From Paenibacillus auburnensis (GTDB lineage: Bacteria > Bacillota > Bacilli > Paenibacillales > Paenibacillaceae), in NCBI RefSeq assembly GCF_927798115.1, contig NZ_CAKMMG010000001.1:1612001-1676000 (forward strand): a stretch of DNA of 64,000 nt, read 5' to 3'. The notes under the pieces are model-generated. The model ran no database searches and was not told the origin of the DNA. It saw only the letters and a list, made by a program, of their open reading frames with translations. The position numbers and the translations under genes are program-made. This document shows, piece after piece, positions 9,475 through 16,537 of this stretch. Within the stretch, counting starts at the first letter, position 1. The number at the start of each line of letters is the position of its first letter.

Positions 9475-9640
9475 AAGATAAGAGTATGGTTGTGACTGCG
9501 CGGATGTTTGGACTTCCGGCCGCTGTTGTCTTCGGATTTCTTCAATTTATACCGCTGGCAGCGGGTGAAATCCCAAGACAAAGGCGGTCGCTACCGCTCC
9601 TACAGTTCCAAAATCCGCTCCGTCACTTCCCCTCATCTTT
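9475..9640 (-). repeat. palindromic interspersed element, copy 2
   Basis: Core 9492-9626, same structure as copy 1. One arm of the main stem carries GAAATCCCAAG where the others have GAAATCCGAAG, so the stem has a single mismatch here. Confidence 0.85.
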
Positions 9641-9737
9641 GATGAACGGCTTAAGGGCAGCACAAAAACACCCTTGTGGTGGGTGTTGACCGGGTGGGTC
9701 AAGGGCAGCTGCGCTTTGCCCTTTCCAGTTAATTGCT

Positions 9738-9905
9738 AAGATGAGGGGATAGTTGTGACTGCGCGAATGTTTGGAATTCCGGCCGCTGTTGTCTTCGGAT
9801 TTCTTCAATTTATACCGCTGGCAGCGGGTGAAATCCGAAGACAAAGGCGGACGCTGTCGCTCCTACAGTTCCAAAATCCGCTCCGTCACTTTCCCCTCAT
9901 CTTTG
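9738..9905 (-). repeat. palindromic interspersed element, copy 3
   Basis: Core 9755-9889, with the perfect 15-bp stem restored. Outer flanks AAGATGAGGGGATAG on the left and the complement of AAGATGAGGGGAAAG on the right extend the inverted repeat. The spacer after it is cut short at about 9930. Confidence 0.85.
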
Positions 9906-10009
9906 GGGATGACTTAAGAGCAGCACAAAATAGCTCCAGCAGGGCGAGATAATCACTGACTGTATCTGTCAATTATCATGATGTACACTTCAAGTAGGAG
10001 GCGATTCAA

Positions 10010-10594
10010 TTGAACAATAAAAATAATGAAAAACCGCTTATGTTCTTTGGCGAACAACAATCTTTCGAGAATTGGCTTGAGAACAATCATGACACTTCAC
10101 CGGGAATCCGGTTGCAAATCGCGAAAAAAAATTCCGGTGTGGTTTCTGTATCCTATGATGAAGCACTTGAAAGTGCATTGTGTTACGGATGGATTGACAG
10201 CCAGAAGGAAAAGTTTGATGAAAAAACGTGGGTTCAACGATTTACTCCGCGTGGGGATAAGAGCATCTGGTCGAAAGTGAATAAAGAAAAAGCAGAGCTT
10301 CTTATCAAAAATGGAAGAATGCAGCTCTCTGGATTCAAAGCGATTGAAGCTGCCAAAAAGAACGGACAATGGGATAAGGCCTATGAATCGCAAAGTATCG
10401 CCTCTATGCCTGAGGATTTCGCTATTGAACTGGAGCGTAATCTCAAGGCGAAGGCCTTTTATGATACGTTGGATAGACAAAATAAATATGCATTCCTATT
10501 CAGAATCCATAATGCCAAGAAGCAAGAAACCCGTGCGAAACGAATTCAACAGTTTATAATGATGCTTGAAAAAGGCGAAAAAATTTATCCCTAA
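10010..10594 (+). CDS. YdeI/OmpD-associated family protein
   Basis: Cytoplasmic protein of about 194 residues resembling the YdeI (OmpD-associated) family. The hallmarks are an N-terminal segment with SFENWLENNH, the conserved YDEALESALCYGWIDSQ, and WVQRFTPRGDKSIWSKVNK, then a helical C-terminal half ending in a basic TRAKRIQQFI stretch. It starts at a TTG with AGGAGG 8 bases upstream. The family's function is not known in detail; YdeI-like proteins have been linked to antimicrobial peptide tolerance in some bacteria, which is not evidence here. The gene and its downstream neighbour are visibly AT-richer than their surroundings and sit right beside a repeat array, both suggestive of acquisition. 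Confidence 0.8.
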   Translation: MNNKNNEKPLMFFGEQQSFENWLENNHDTSPGIRLQIAKKNSGVVSVSYDEALESALCYGWIDSQKEKFDEKTWVQRFTPRGDKSIWSKVNKEKAELLIKNGRMQLSGFKAIEAAKKNGQWDKAYESQSIASMPEDFAIELERNLKAKAFYDTLDRQNKYAFLFRIHNAKKQETRAKRIQQFIMMLEKGEKIYP

Positions 10595-10673
10595 CCAATC
10601 ATTAGCGATTCTGAAGAGTTCCTTCGAACAACATTACTAAATAATCGATGAATCTATAAATGGGGCTGGAAAA

Positions 10674-11252
10674 ATGAATAATGATAGAAACTGGACCGTT
10701 TTATTTATTGGCGGAGCATCAGGAATAGGGAAATCAAGTCTTGCTTATGAAATGGCTCGATTTTATGGCGTGAATGTCTTGGAAGTAGATGATGTCCATC
10801 TATCAGTAAAAACAGTTACAACTAAGGATCATTTTCCGGCAATTCATTATTGGGCTTCTGGAGTAGACTGGAAGGACATTGGAATTGACGGCAATGTAAA
10901 TTGGCTGATTGATGTAAGCAAAGAAATATTCCCTGTCTTAAGAGAACTCGCAAACCGGCATATTGAAGATAAATTGCCTATTATAATTGAAGGCGATTTT
11001 ATCTATCCTGAATTTACATTATCGTTCGATAACCCAGAGGTAAAATCAATATTTGTACATGAGCCAGACAAAAGCCAAATATTGCAGAATTATTTATCAA
11101 GAGAAGGTGGCGAATTCCAACATTTTAGAGCTGAAGTAAGTAGTTCATATGGAGATTGGATAGCAGATACCTGTAATCAGAACGGGATACAATTAATTGA
11201 ATCAAGACCTTGGGACACTGCCTTAAGCAGAGCCGTAAAGTGTTTATTGTAA
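10674..11252 (+). CDS. P-loop kinase-like protein (2-phosphoglycerate kinase-like)
   Basis: About 192 residues. N-terminal Walker A GGASGIGKSSL at about residues 13-23 follows a beta strand (WTVLFIG). EVDDVHLSVK is a likely metal-binding or Walker B-like strand, followed by LPIIIEGDFIYPEF. The layout resembles small nucleotide or metabolite kinases annotated as AAA-family or 2-phosphoglycerate kinase-like proteins. The substrate cannot be assigned. The ribosome site is weak (CTGGAAAA). AT content is high, like the preceding gene, and the pair may have arrived together, although a gap of 79 bases separates them. Confidence 0.65.
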   Translation: MNNDRNWTVLFIGGASGIGKSSLAYEMARFYGVNVLEVDDVHLSVKTVTTKDHFPAIHYWASGVDWKDIGIDGNVNWLIDVSKEIFPVLRELANRHIEDKLPIIIEGDFIYPEFTLSFDNPEVKSIFVHEPDKSQILQNYLSREGGEFQHFRAEVSSSYGDWIADTCNQNGIQLIESRPWDTALSRAVKCLL

Positions 11253-11306
11253 TGTCTGGTCCTGCCCGTAAGTTTAACGGCATCCACGATTTGACACCTG
11301 CTCAAT

Positions 11307-11364
11307 GAAAAAGGGAACAGCTACCGTGATAGTCTGATCCCAGGTTATATTAATTCCCTTTTGT
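11307..11364. terminator. bidirectional terminator between convergent genes
   Basis: AAAAAGGGAA (11308-11317) pairs with TTCCCTTTT (11354-11362) across a large loop. It separates the plus-strand kinase-like gene from the minus-strand ABC exporter operon. Confidence 0.6.
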
Positions 11365-11395
11365 TGACCGCTATCACTACAATGCCTCCAAAACC

Positions 11396-12166
11396 TTAAG
11401 CTGCACTCCTTTTGTATGCGCGCACTGCAAACAGATAAGCGACGATCATTATCCCTAAGCACCAAGCCAAAGCGACCCATATATCATTGCCCACGGGCTG
11501 ACCGGAGAGCAGCGCACGTATCGCCTCCACGATCGAGGTCACCGGCTGATTTTCGGCAAAAGCGCGAACGGCCTTCGGCATCGAGTCGGTCGGTACAAAG
11601 GCCGAGCTGATGAACGGCAGGAAGATCAGCGGATAGGAAAAGGCGCTTGCTCCCTCTACTGTTTTTGCAGACAGACCGGCAATGGCCGCGATCCAAGTCA
11701 AAGCCAGTGTAAACAGCACTAGTATACCTGCTACGGCAAGCCAGGACAGTACCCCGGCCGACGAGCGAAAGCCCATAAGGAGCGCTACAAGAATGATGAC
11801 GGCAACAGAAATGACGTTGGACACCACTGAAGTCAGCACATGCCCCCACAGCACTGTGGAGCGCGCAATCGGCATGGAGTGGAACCGCTCCATAATGCCC
11901 CGTTGCTTATCCAAAAACAGGCGGTATGCCACGTAGGCCACCCCGCTGGCAATAGCCATTAGCAGTATGCCAGGCAACAGGTAGTTCACATAATTATCCG
12001 TGCCGGATTGGATGGCGCCGCCAAACACATAGACGAACAGCAGCATCATTGCAATCGGAGTGACGCAGACCGTGAAGATGGTGTCCATACTCCGGAAAAT
12101 ATGGCGCATGGAACGTCCGAGCATCACTCTCAAGTCGCTGATAAAATATTTTTTTGCGGCTTCCAT
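11396..12166 (-). CDS. ABC-2 type exporter permease (DrrB-like)
   Basis: Membrane half of an exporter, about 256 residues with six predicted membrane segments. It shows typical ABC-2/DrrB features: a short cytoplasmic N-terminus (DLRVMLGRSMRHIFRSMDTIF), LLPGILLMAIASGV, then RGIMERFHSMPIARSTVLWGH, the conserved cytoplasmic loop of the family. Its ATG overlaps the TAA of the ATPase gene (TAATG), implying translational coupling. It is the last gene of the operon PadR - DUF1048 - DUF1048 - ATPase - permease. DrrAB-type pairs export hydrophobic drugs; the real substrate here is unknown. Confidence 0.88.
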   Translation of the reverse strand: MEAAKKYFISDLRVMLGRSMRHIFRSMDTIFTVCVTPIAMMLLFVYVFGGAIQSGTDNYVNYLLPGILLMAIASGVAYVAYRLFLDKQRGIMERFHSMPIARSTVLWGHVLTSVVSNVISVAVIILVALLMGFRSSAGVLSWLAVAGILVLFTLALTWIAAIAGLSAKTVEGASAFSYPLIFLPFISSAFVPTDSMPKAVRAFAENQPVTSIVEAIRALLSGQPVGNDIWVALAWCLGIMIVAYLFAVRAYKRSAA

Positions 12167-12924
12167 TAGATGGCCTCCTTGTTGCCAATGATTGCGAGGA
12201 ATATCTCCTCGAGTGTCGGCTGTTTTTCAACATATTCTACCTTTGCGGCTGGAAACAGCTTCTTCAGCTCCGCGAGCGTGCCGCCGGCGATAATCCTGCC
12301 CTCATGCAGAATGGCAATTTGGTCGGCAAGCTGCTCAGCTTCCTCTAAATACTGCGTGGTCAGGAACACCGTCGTGCCGCTGCCCGACAGCTCCTTAACA
12401 ATCTTCCAAACCTCGATACGTGCCTCGGGGTCCAGCCCGGTGGTTGGCTCATCAAGAAAAATGACCTGCGGTTTTCCCACTAGGCTCAATGCGATATCGA
12501 GCCTGCGGCGCATCCCCCCCGAGTAAGTAGATGGCTTACGGTCGGCGGCCTCGGTTAAGCCGAAACGGTTCAGTAAATCGTCAGCAACTTGACGCGGCTG
12601 ATCCAGATGCCGCAGCTTGGCAATCATGATCAGATTTTCCCGCCCGGTCAAAATCTCATCCACCGCCGCAAATTGCCCGGTTAGACTAATCGATTGCCTT
12701 ACGAGATCCGGCTTGGAGGCAATATCGAATCCATTAACAGTGACGGTTCCGCTGTCCGGTTTGAGCAGCGTACTGAGGATTCGGACAATCGTCGTCTTAC
12801 CCGCGCCGTTAGAGCCAAGCAGGGCAAAAACCTCACCACGCTTCACATCAAAATCTACACCCTTTAAGACTTCATTGTTCTTGAAGGACTTTCGCAGACC
12901 TTTAACTTGAATTGCTTTCTCCAT
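12166..12924 (-). CDS. ABC exporter ATP-binding protein (DrrA-like)
   Basis: ATPase of the DrrB-like exporter, about 252 residues. Walker A GSNGAGKTT lies at about residues 36-44, with RQSISLTGQFAAVDEILTGRENL (a DrrA-type Q-loop region), signature YSGGMRRRLDIALSL, Walker B VIFLDEPTTGLDPEAR, and C-terminal VEYVEKQPTLEEIFL. The last feature is the short C-terminal element common in DrrA-type ATPases, which tend to be daunorubicin-resistance-like. It has a good ribosome site (AAGGGGGAATC) and lies 14 bases after the second DUF1048 gene. Confidence 0.9.
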   Translation of the reverse strand: MEKAIQVKGLRKSFKNNEVLKGVDFDVKRGEVFALLGSNGAGKTTIVRILSTLLKPDSGTVTVNGFDIASKPDLVRQSISLTGQFAAVDEILTGRENLIMIAKLRHLDQPRQVADDLLNRFGLTEAADRKPSTYSGGMRRRLDIALSLVGKPQVIFLDEPTTGLDPEARIEVWKIVKELSGSGTTVFLTTQYLEEAEQLADQIAILHEGRIIAGGTLAELKKLFPAAKVEYVEKQPTLEEIFLAIIGNKEAI

Positions 12925-12938
12925 CCGAGATTCCCCCT

Positions 12939-13289
12939 TTACTTTGTTTTATCCGTTGCCTTTTTGATGGCCTTGTTCACTTCCTGGTTAGCGGATTCTT
13001 GATAAATATCAGCGTAAGTCTTGGAGTCCTTGATCAGTTCATCGCAGAAAGCGGCCACGTCACTTCCAGTCACTTCAAGCACGCCTCTACCCAAGGCCGC
13101 GCCCTCTTCAAAAAGATCAATAATTCCCGATAGCAAACCCGTTCCTTCGGTTAATTCAACAGGGCCGACTTTAAACAGATATTTTTGAATTTCTTTATAG
13201 ACAATCTGATAATCCTGCGGGAGCGCTTTGACACGCGCCACATGCGCCCGCCACTCTTTTTTACCTTCGATGATATCCCGTATTCTCAT
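12939..13289 (-). CDS. DUF1048 family protein (second copy)
   Basis: Small helical cytoplasmic protein of about 116 residues, paralogous to the gene before it. Shared pattern: an N-terminal KEWRAHVARVKALPQDYQIVYKEIQKYLF segment, then a helical hairpin with LLSGIIDLFEEGAALGRGVLEVTGSDVAAFCDELI. Pairs of DUF1048 genes between a PadR regulator and a DrrAB-type exporter are a recurring Firmicutes arrangement; their molecular role is not known. The length fits the family. The C-terminal end is Lys-rich (KKATDKTK). Confidence 0.85.
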   Translation of the reverse strand: MRIRDIIEGKKEWRAHVARVKALPQDYQIVYKEIQKYLFKVGPVELTEGTGLLSGIIDLFEEGAALGRGVLEVTGSDVAAFCDELIKDSKTYADIYQESANQEVNKAIKKATDKTK

Positions 13290-13301
13290 TGTATCGTCCT
13301 C

Positions 13302-13649
13302 CTATTTACCTAATTTTTTGGCGACATTATTGTTGAGCTGCTCGCGCCACTTGTCGCGGTAGGACTTAGCCCCTTCTTCGCCGGCAAGCGCCGAACAGAA
13401 GCCTTTGATATCCTCACCTAGAACTTCTTGGACACCCTGACCATCTGCCGCCGTTTCTTCCAGCAGGCCAAGCACACCGTCAAGAATGGGCATGAGGTTG
13501 CGGCCGGTAAAATCCGAGTGCGTCCATAGATTGACTTTAATTTCTTCCCACGCCGCTTGATAATCTGCCGGCAGTTTTTTGGCTCGTGATTCAAAAGCTT
13601 TAAATTCTTTAGTCATGTCGCTGCCCGTGATTTTTTCCCAAAAGTTCAT
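13302..13649 (-). CDS. DUF1048 family protein (first copy)
   Basis: About 115 residues. Contains MTKEFKAFESRAKKLPADYQAAWEEIKVNLW and the same LLEETAADGQGVQEVLGEDIKGFCSAL segment as its neighbour. Its ATG overlaps the PadR stop (ATGA), so the regulator and this protein are coupled. A plausible inference is that the DUF1048 pair works with the PadR regulator or with the exporter in sensing a drug, but nothing in the sequence proves this. Confidence 0.85.
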   Translation of the reverse strand: MNFWEKITGSDMTKEFKAFESRAKKLPADYQAAWEEIKVNLWTHSDFTGRNLMPILDGVLGLLEETAADGQGVQEVLGEDIKGFCSALAGEEGAKSYRDKWREQLNNNVAKKLGK

Positions 13650-13972
13650 GATCTCTTCTCCTTTAACTCGCTAATTTTTGAGGATACGAACTCCCACTTT
13701 TCCCAGAATCTTTGCAGCTCAGCAAGCCCTGAGTCGTTAATTGCGAAAAACTTTCGCGGCGGTCCGATGTCGGACGGCTTTTTGGTGATCTCCACCAGTT
13801 TGTTTTTTTCAAGCCGGATCAGAATGGTGTACACTGTTCCTTCTACAACATCTGTGAAGCCGAGAGCGTTGAGCTGCCGCGTGATTTCGTAACCATAGGT
13901 TTCTTTGCGGCTGATTATTTCAAGTACACATCCCTCAAGCACGCCTTTGAGCATTTCTGTTATGTTTTCCAA
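13646..13972 (-). CDS. PadR family transcriptional regulator of the exporter operon
   Basis: Winged-helix repressor of about 108 residues. The N-terminal ENITEMLKGVLEGCVLEIISRKETYGYEITRQL and FTDVVEGTVYTILIRLEKNKLVE segments are the PadR DNA-binding domain; a short helix (LAELQRFWEKWEFVSSKISEL) provides the dimer interface. I place the start at the TTG at 13972, giving the family-typical N-terminus (M)ENITEMLKG with AAGGGTGA just upstream. A GTG three codons earlier overlaps that site. It is first in the operon. A sigma-A promoter and an inverted repeat overlapping its -10 lie just upstream, so autorepression relieved by a drug is likely. Confidence 0.9.
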   Translation of the reverse strand: MENITEMLKGVLEGCVLEIISRKETYGYEITRQLNALGFTDVVEGTVYTILIRLEKNKLVEITKKPSDIGPPRKFFAINDSGLAELQRFWEKWEFVSSKISELKEKRS

Positions 13973-14022
13973 TATAATCACCCTTCGCTATTCTGTATGA
14001 CTGGTATGAAGTATTACTTACT

Positions 14023-14059
14023 ACTACTACACAGTAACACGCAGTAGTGGGTTAGTCAA
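14023..14059 (-). promoter_or_regulatory. promoter and inverted-repeat operator of the PadR-DUF1048-ABC operon
   Basis: On the minus strand TTGACT (14059-14054) is separated by 17 bases from TACTGT (14036-14031), a good sigma-A promoter. ACTACT (14023-14028) and its complement AGTAGT (14043-14048) flank the -10 region as an inverted repeat with a 14-base centre. This is the position expected of a PadR operator that blocks RNA polymerase. Seen directly; the PadR assignment is inference. Confidence 0.7.
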
Positions 14060-14116
14060 TAGTATTTGCCTAAACACGGATTATTTTTTCCTTACCGTCC
14101 GGCCCGTTGGATTAAC

Positions 14117-14163
14117 GACAACAAGGAGCAACTCTGCCGTGGCAAGCTGCTCCTTGTTGTTTA
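14117..14163. terminator. terminator after the VOC-family gene
   Basis: ACAACAAGGAGCA (14118-14130) pairs perfectly with TGCTCCTTGTTGT (14148-14160). It lies 26 bases past the VOC gene stop and may also insulate the PadR promoter. Confidence 0.75.
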
Positions 14164-14188
14164 TCATCGCGTGATCCGCAAATTTTGT

Positions 14189-14584
14189 TTAGCTCAATTG
14201 TTGTGCTAGCTCCCAGACATGACCCGCCGGATCCGCGAAGGCAACCGTTCGCACTCCCCACGGGCGGTTCAAAGGGCCATTCAGCAGCTCCACTCCGCTT
14301 TTCTTAAGCTCGTTAATTTCAGCGTCTACATCCTCTACCCGGATTGTAAACTGAAACCGTGATCCGGCCTCCAGGCTGGCGACTTTGCCCGGCTGGATCA
14401 GGCCATCCGCCTCTGAAATCGCAAGAAGATTAATGCTCATATTTCCGAAGCTGAATACCGCCGACACCTCATCCTCATACACGGCAGACAATTTAAATAC
14501 ATCCTGGTAAAAAGTTTTCGTCTTAAGCAAATCCTCTACAAATAACGTAATTACATCAACATTCATCGTTCCTAAATGCTTCAT
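14189..14584 (-). CDS. VOC (glyoxalase/bleomycin-resistance fold) family protein
   Basis: About 131 residues with two beta-alpha-beta-beta-beta modules: VDVITLFVEDLLKTKTFYQDVF in the first and FQFTIRVEDVDAEINELKKSGVELLNGPLNRPWGVRTVAFADPAGHVWELAQ in the second. The ending DPAGHVWELA is the typical C-terminal VOC strand with the metal-ligand Glu. The fold is shared by glyoxalase I, extradiol dioxygenases and drug-sequestering proteins, so the reaction cannot be named. Single gene with its own terminator. Confidence 0.82.
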   Translation of the reverse strand: MKHLGTMNVDVITLFVEDLLKTKTFYQDVFKLSAVYEDEVSAVFSFGNMSINLLAISEADGLIQPGKVASLEAGSRFQFTIRVEDVDAEINELKKSGVELLNGPLNRPWGVRTVAFADPAGHVWELAQQLS

Positions 14585-14832
14585 ACGCAGCCACCTTTCT
14601 GCTTATGGAAGATTATGAGACCGGGTTATTCCTCCCTAAAATAATAATAACATTTGTAGGATTCGCCGGTCATTTAGACAATCCTGCCGTTATGGCTTGA
14701 AATCGCCTGCCCGTTCGGTATCGAACTCCAGATTATTCGTTATAGCTGGATTGATCTGGTGGCGCAGCCGCAAGGGATTTATAATAACAGAAGACAGTAT
14801 CATTCTCTCATCCCCGAGTTGGAGGAATCCTT

Positions 14833-15504
14833 GTGTTTCGAATTATGATCATAGAAGACGACATTAAAATCAGGCAAATCGTGGCCGATACGCTGCGTAA
14901 ATGGAAATACGAGGTTATCGAAGTGACTTCGTACGAGCAAATATTGGATGAATTCACCCATGTACAGCCGCATTTGGTGCTGCTGGATGTGAATTTACCG
15001 ATGTATGACGGTTTTTACTGGTGCCAGCAGATTCGTTCTGTCTCTAAGGTGCCTGTGATCTTCCTCTCTTCCCGCACACAGAATATGGACGTGATTATGG
15101 CGATAAATATGGGAGCGGATGATTATATCCAGAAGCCGTTTGACTTGAGTGTGCTTGTGGCGAAAGTTAGCGCGATGCTGCGGCGCAATTATACGTACCA
15201 GGATGAGAACCTGCAGATGGCTCACCGTCAGCTTATTTTTAACTTGTCCAACTCCTCCATTCAGTATGGGAATCAGACAGCAGAACTCTCGAGGAACGAT
15301 TTCATCATTTTACAGACGCTGATGCGCAACATCGGGAAAATTGTTTCCAGGGATGAATTGATGCAGGTACTCTGGAATGATGAACAATTTGTAGATGACA
15401 ATACATTAACAGTGAACGTCAACCGCCTGCGGCGCAAAGTGGCCTTGCTGGGCATTGAAGATTTTATCGCTACACGTAAAGGAATGGGGTATATCATAGA
15501 ATGA
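14833..15504 (+). CDS. bceR: BceR-type OmpR-family response regulator
   Basis: Response regulator of about 223 residues. The receiver domain covers residues 1-115 with EDD at 8-10, the phosphoacceptor Asp at about 52 (LLDVNLPMYDG) and KPFD. The C-terminal OmpR-type winged helix contains SRNDFIILQTLMRNIGKIVSRDELM and NTLTVNVNRLRRKV. It starts at a GTG with GGAGGAATCC upstream. The gene overlaps the kinase gene by ATGA, and an ABC transporter of BceAB type lies convergently downstream. By analogy it is activated when the transporter/kinase pair senses a cell-wall-active peptide, and it binds the palindrome ahead of the ATPase gene. The symbol reflects similarity of type, not proven orthology with bacitracin resistance. 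Confidence 0.85.
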   Translation: MFRIMIIEDDIKIRQIVADTLRKWKYEVIEVTSYEQILDEFTHVQPHLVLLDVNLPMYDGFYWCQQIRSVSKVPVIFLSSRTQNMDVIMAINMGADDYIQKPFDLSVLVAKVSAMLRRNYTYQDENLQMAHRQLIFNLSNSSIQYGNQTAELSRNDFIILQTLMRNIGKIVSRDELMQVLWNDEQFVDDNTLTVNVNRLRRKVALLGIEDFIATRKGMGYIIE

Positions 15505-16505
15505 AATTCTGGCGGTTTCTTAAGTATGAAATGCCATACCTCTATCTCTGTGGCGCATGCTTCCTTTTGACAGTCGCCGTGTTTGGCATAGATCCGCAAA
15601 ATTCGTGGAACTGGGATAACTTCCTGTATGCCTTGGCGCTCACTCTGCTGCTCATGACTGGCTTCCTACTGTACCGATATCAGAAGAATGTACAGGTCAG
15701 CCGGCATCTGGACGATGAGGAAGTGGAGCCGTTGTCACTGGAGGCAGAGGTTTGCCGTGAGTCGATACGTCAGCTCCGGATCAAACACATCCGGTCACTA
15801 AATGAGATTCAGGATAAACAAAAAGAAACCTATGACTTCATCATCTCCTGGTTCCATGAAATCAAAACACCGATTGCCGTTTTGCGGCTGATGCAGCAGA
15901 CAGAGATTAATCCCAGGAGCCTGGAAGAGGAATTATCACGCATTGAGCATTATGTGGATCAGGCTTTATACTACGCCAAGCTCGACAGTTTTAATAAGGA
16001 TTATGAGATTGTGAACTGTAACTTAGAGCAGCTCTCCAAAGAGGCGGTTAAAAACCATTCCAAAACCTTCATCGCTAAAAAGATCGGAATCCAGCTGAAA
16101 GTAGAGCCCACTATTGTGCAGAGTGATTCGAAGTGGCTCCTCTTTATTCTTAATCAACTGATAACGAACAGCTTGAAGTACACCGGTGACCACGGGCTGA
16201 TCTCAATTACTACACGAATTACACCGTTGGAAAAGCTGCTTATCATCCGTGATAACGGTATTGGCATCGACAGCAAGGATCTTCCGCGGATCTTCAACCG
16301 GGGATTTACGGGTACCAACGGGCGTACTTTTGTTAAATCTACGGGAATGGGATTATATCTGGCTCAGGAGCTGTCCAAAAAGCTCGGTCATTATATAACC
16401 TGTGAATCTGCAGCAGGACGTTACAGTGAATTTACCGTTCATTTCCCTAAGAATCATGATCCTCACCTGAGTATGCTACAGCAAAACATCAAAAAAACGC
16501 ATTGA
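15501..16505 (+). CDS. bceS: BceS-type intramembrane-sensing histidine kinase
   Basis: Sensor kinase of about 334 residues. Two N-terminal membrane helices (about 13-30 and 42-58) are separated by only some ten residues, so there is no extracellular sensor domain, as in BceS kinases that read the state of a partner ABC transporter. The phosphorylated His is at about 119 in ISWFHEIKTPIAVL. The ATPase domain shows NQLITNSLKYT (N box), RDNGIGIDSKDLPRIFNRGFTG (G1) and STGMGLYLAQELSKKLG (G2). It is coupled to the regulator gene by an ATGA overlap. Its stop codon lies inside the bidirectional terminator. Confidence 0.9.
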   Translation: MKFWRFLKYEMPYLYLCGACFLLTVAVFGIDPQNSWNWDNFLYALALTLLLMTGFLLYRYQKNVQVSRHLDDEEVEPLSLEAEVCRESIRQLRIKHIRSLNEIQDKQKETYDFIISWFHEIKTPIAVLRLMQQTEINPRSLEEELSRIEHYVDQALYYAKLDSFNKDYEIVNCNLEQLSKEAVKNHSKTFIAKKIGIQLKVEPTIVQSDSKWLLFILNQLITNSLKYTGDHGLISITTRITPLEKLLIIRDNGIGIDSKDLPRIFNRGFTGTNGRTFVKSTGMGLYLAQELSKKLGHYITCESAAGRYSEFTVHFPKNHDPHLSMLQQNIKKTH

Positions 16506-16531
16506 CCCCGGAGGCCGATGCGTTTTTTGGT
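16490..16531. terminator. bidirectional terminator between kinase and permease genes
   Basis: AAAAAACGCAT pairs with ATGCGTTTTTT around a short loop, and the kinase stop codon falls inside the loop. T-runs exist on both strands, so it ends both the BceRS and the BceAB transcript. Confidence 0.85.
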
Positions 16532-16537
16532 CATGCA

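Larger units (their letters stand above)
9211..9930. repeat. tandem array of 263-bp units, 2.7 copies
   Basis: Three direct copies with an exact 263-base period: units start at 9229 (GTGACTGCGCGG), 9492 and 9755; the third breaks off near 9930. Copies differ at scattered single bases. Each unit has a roughly 135-165 bp palindromic element followed by a spacer of about 100 bases. The spacer contains two smaller hairpins, GCACCC/GGGTGT and AAGGGCA/TGCCCTT. There is no plausible gene. The same palindromic element occurs once more at 24983-25139. The array lies just 5' of the WG-repeat gene, whose promoter must lie between the array and 9111. Confidence 0.9.

Noticed and set aside
9112..9844. Reading frames of about 70 codons on the minus strand in each 263-bp unit, and the frame extending the WG-repeat gene to 9318
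   Set aside because: All share one translated sequence because they lie in the palindromic repeat; no ribosome sites, biased composition, and the real WG gene start at 9111 has a good site.
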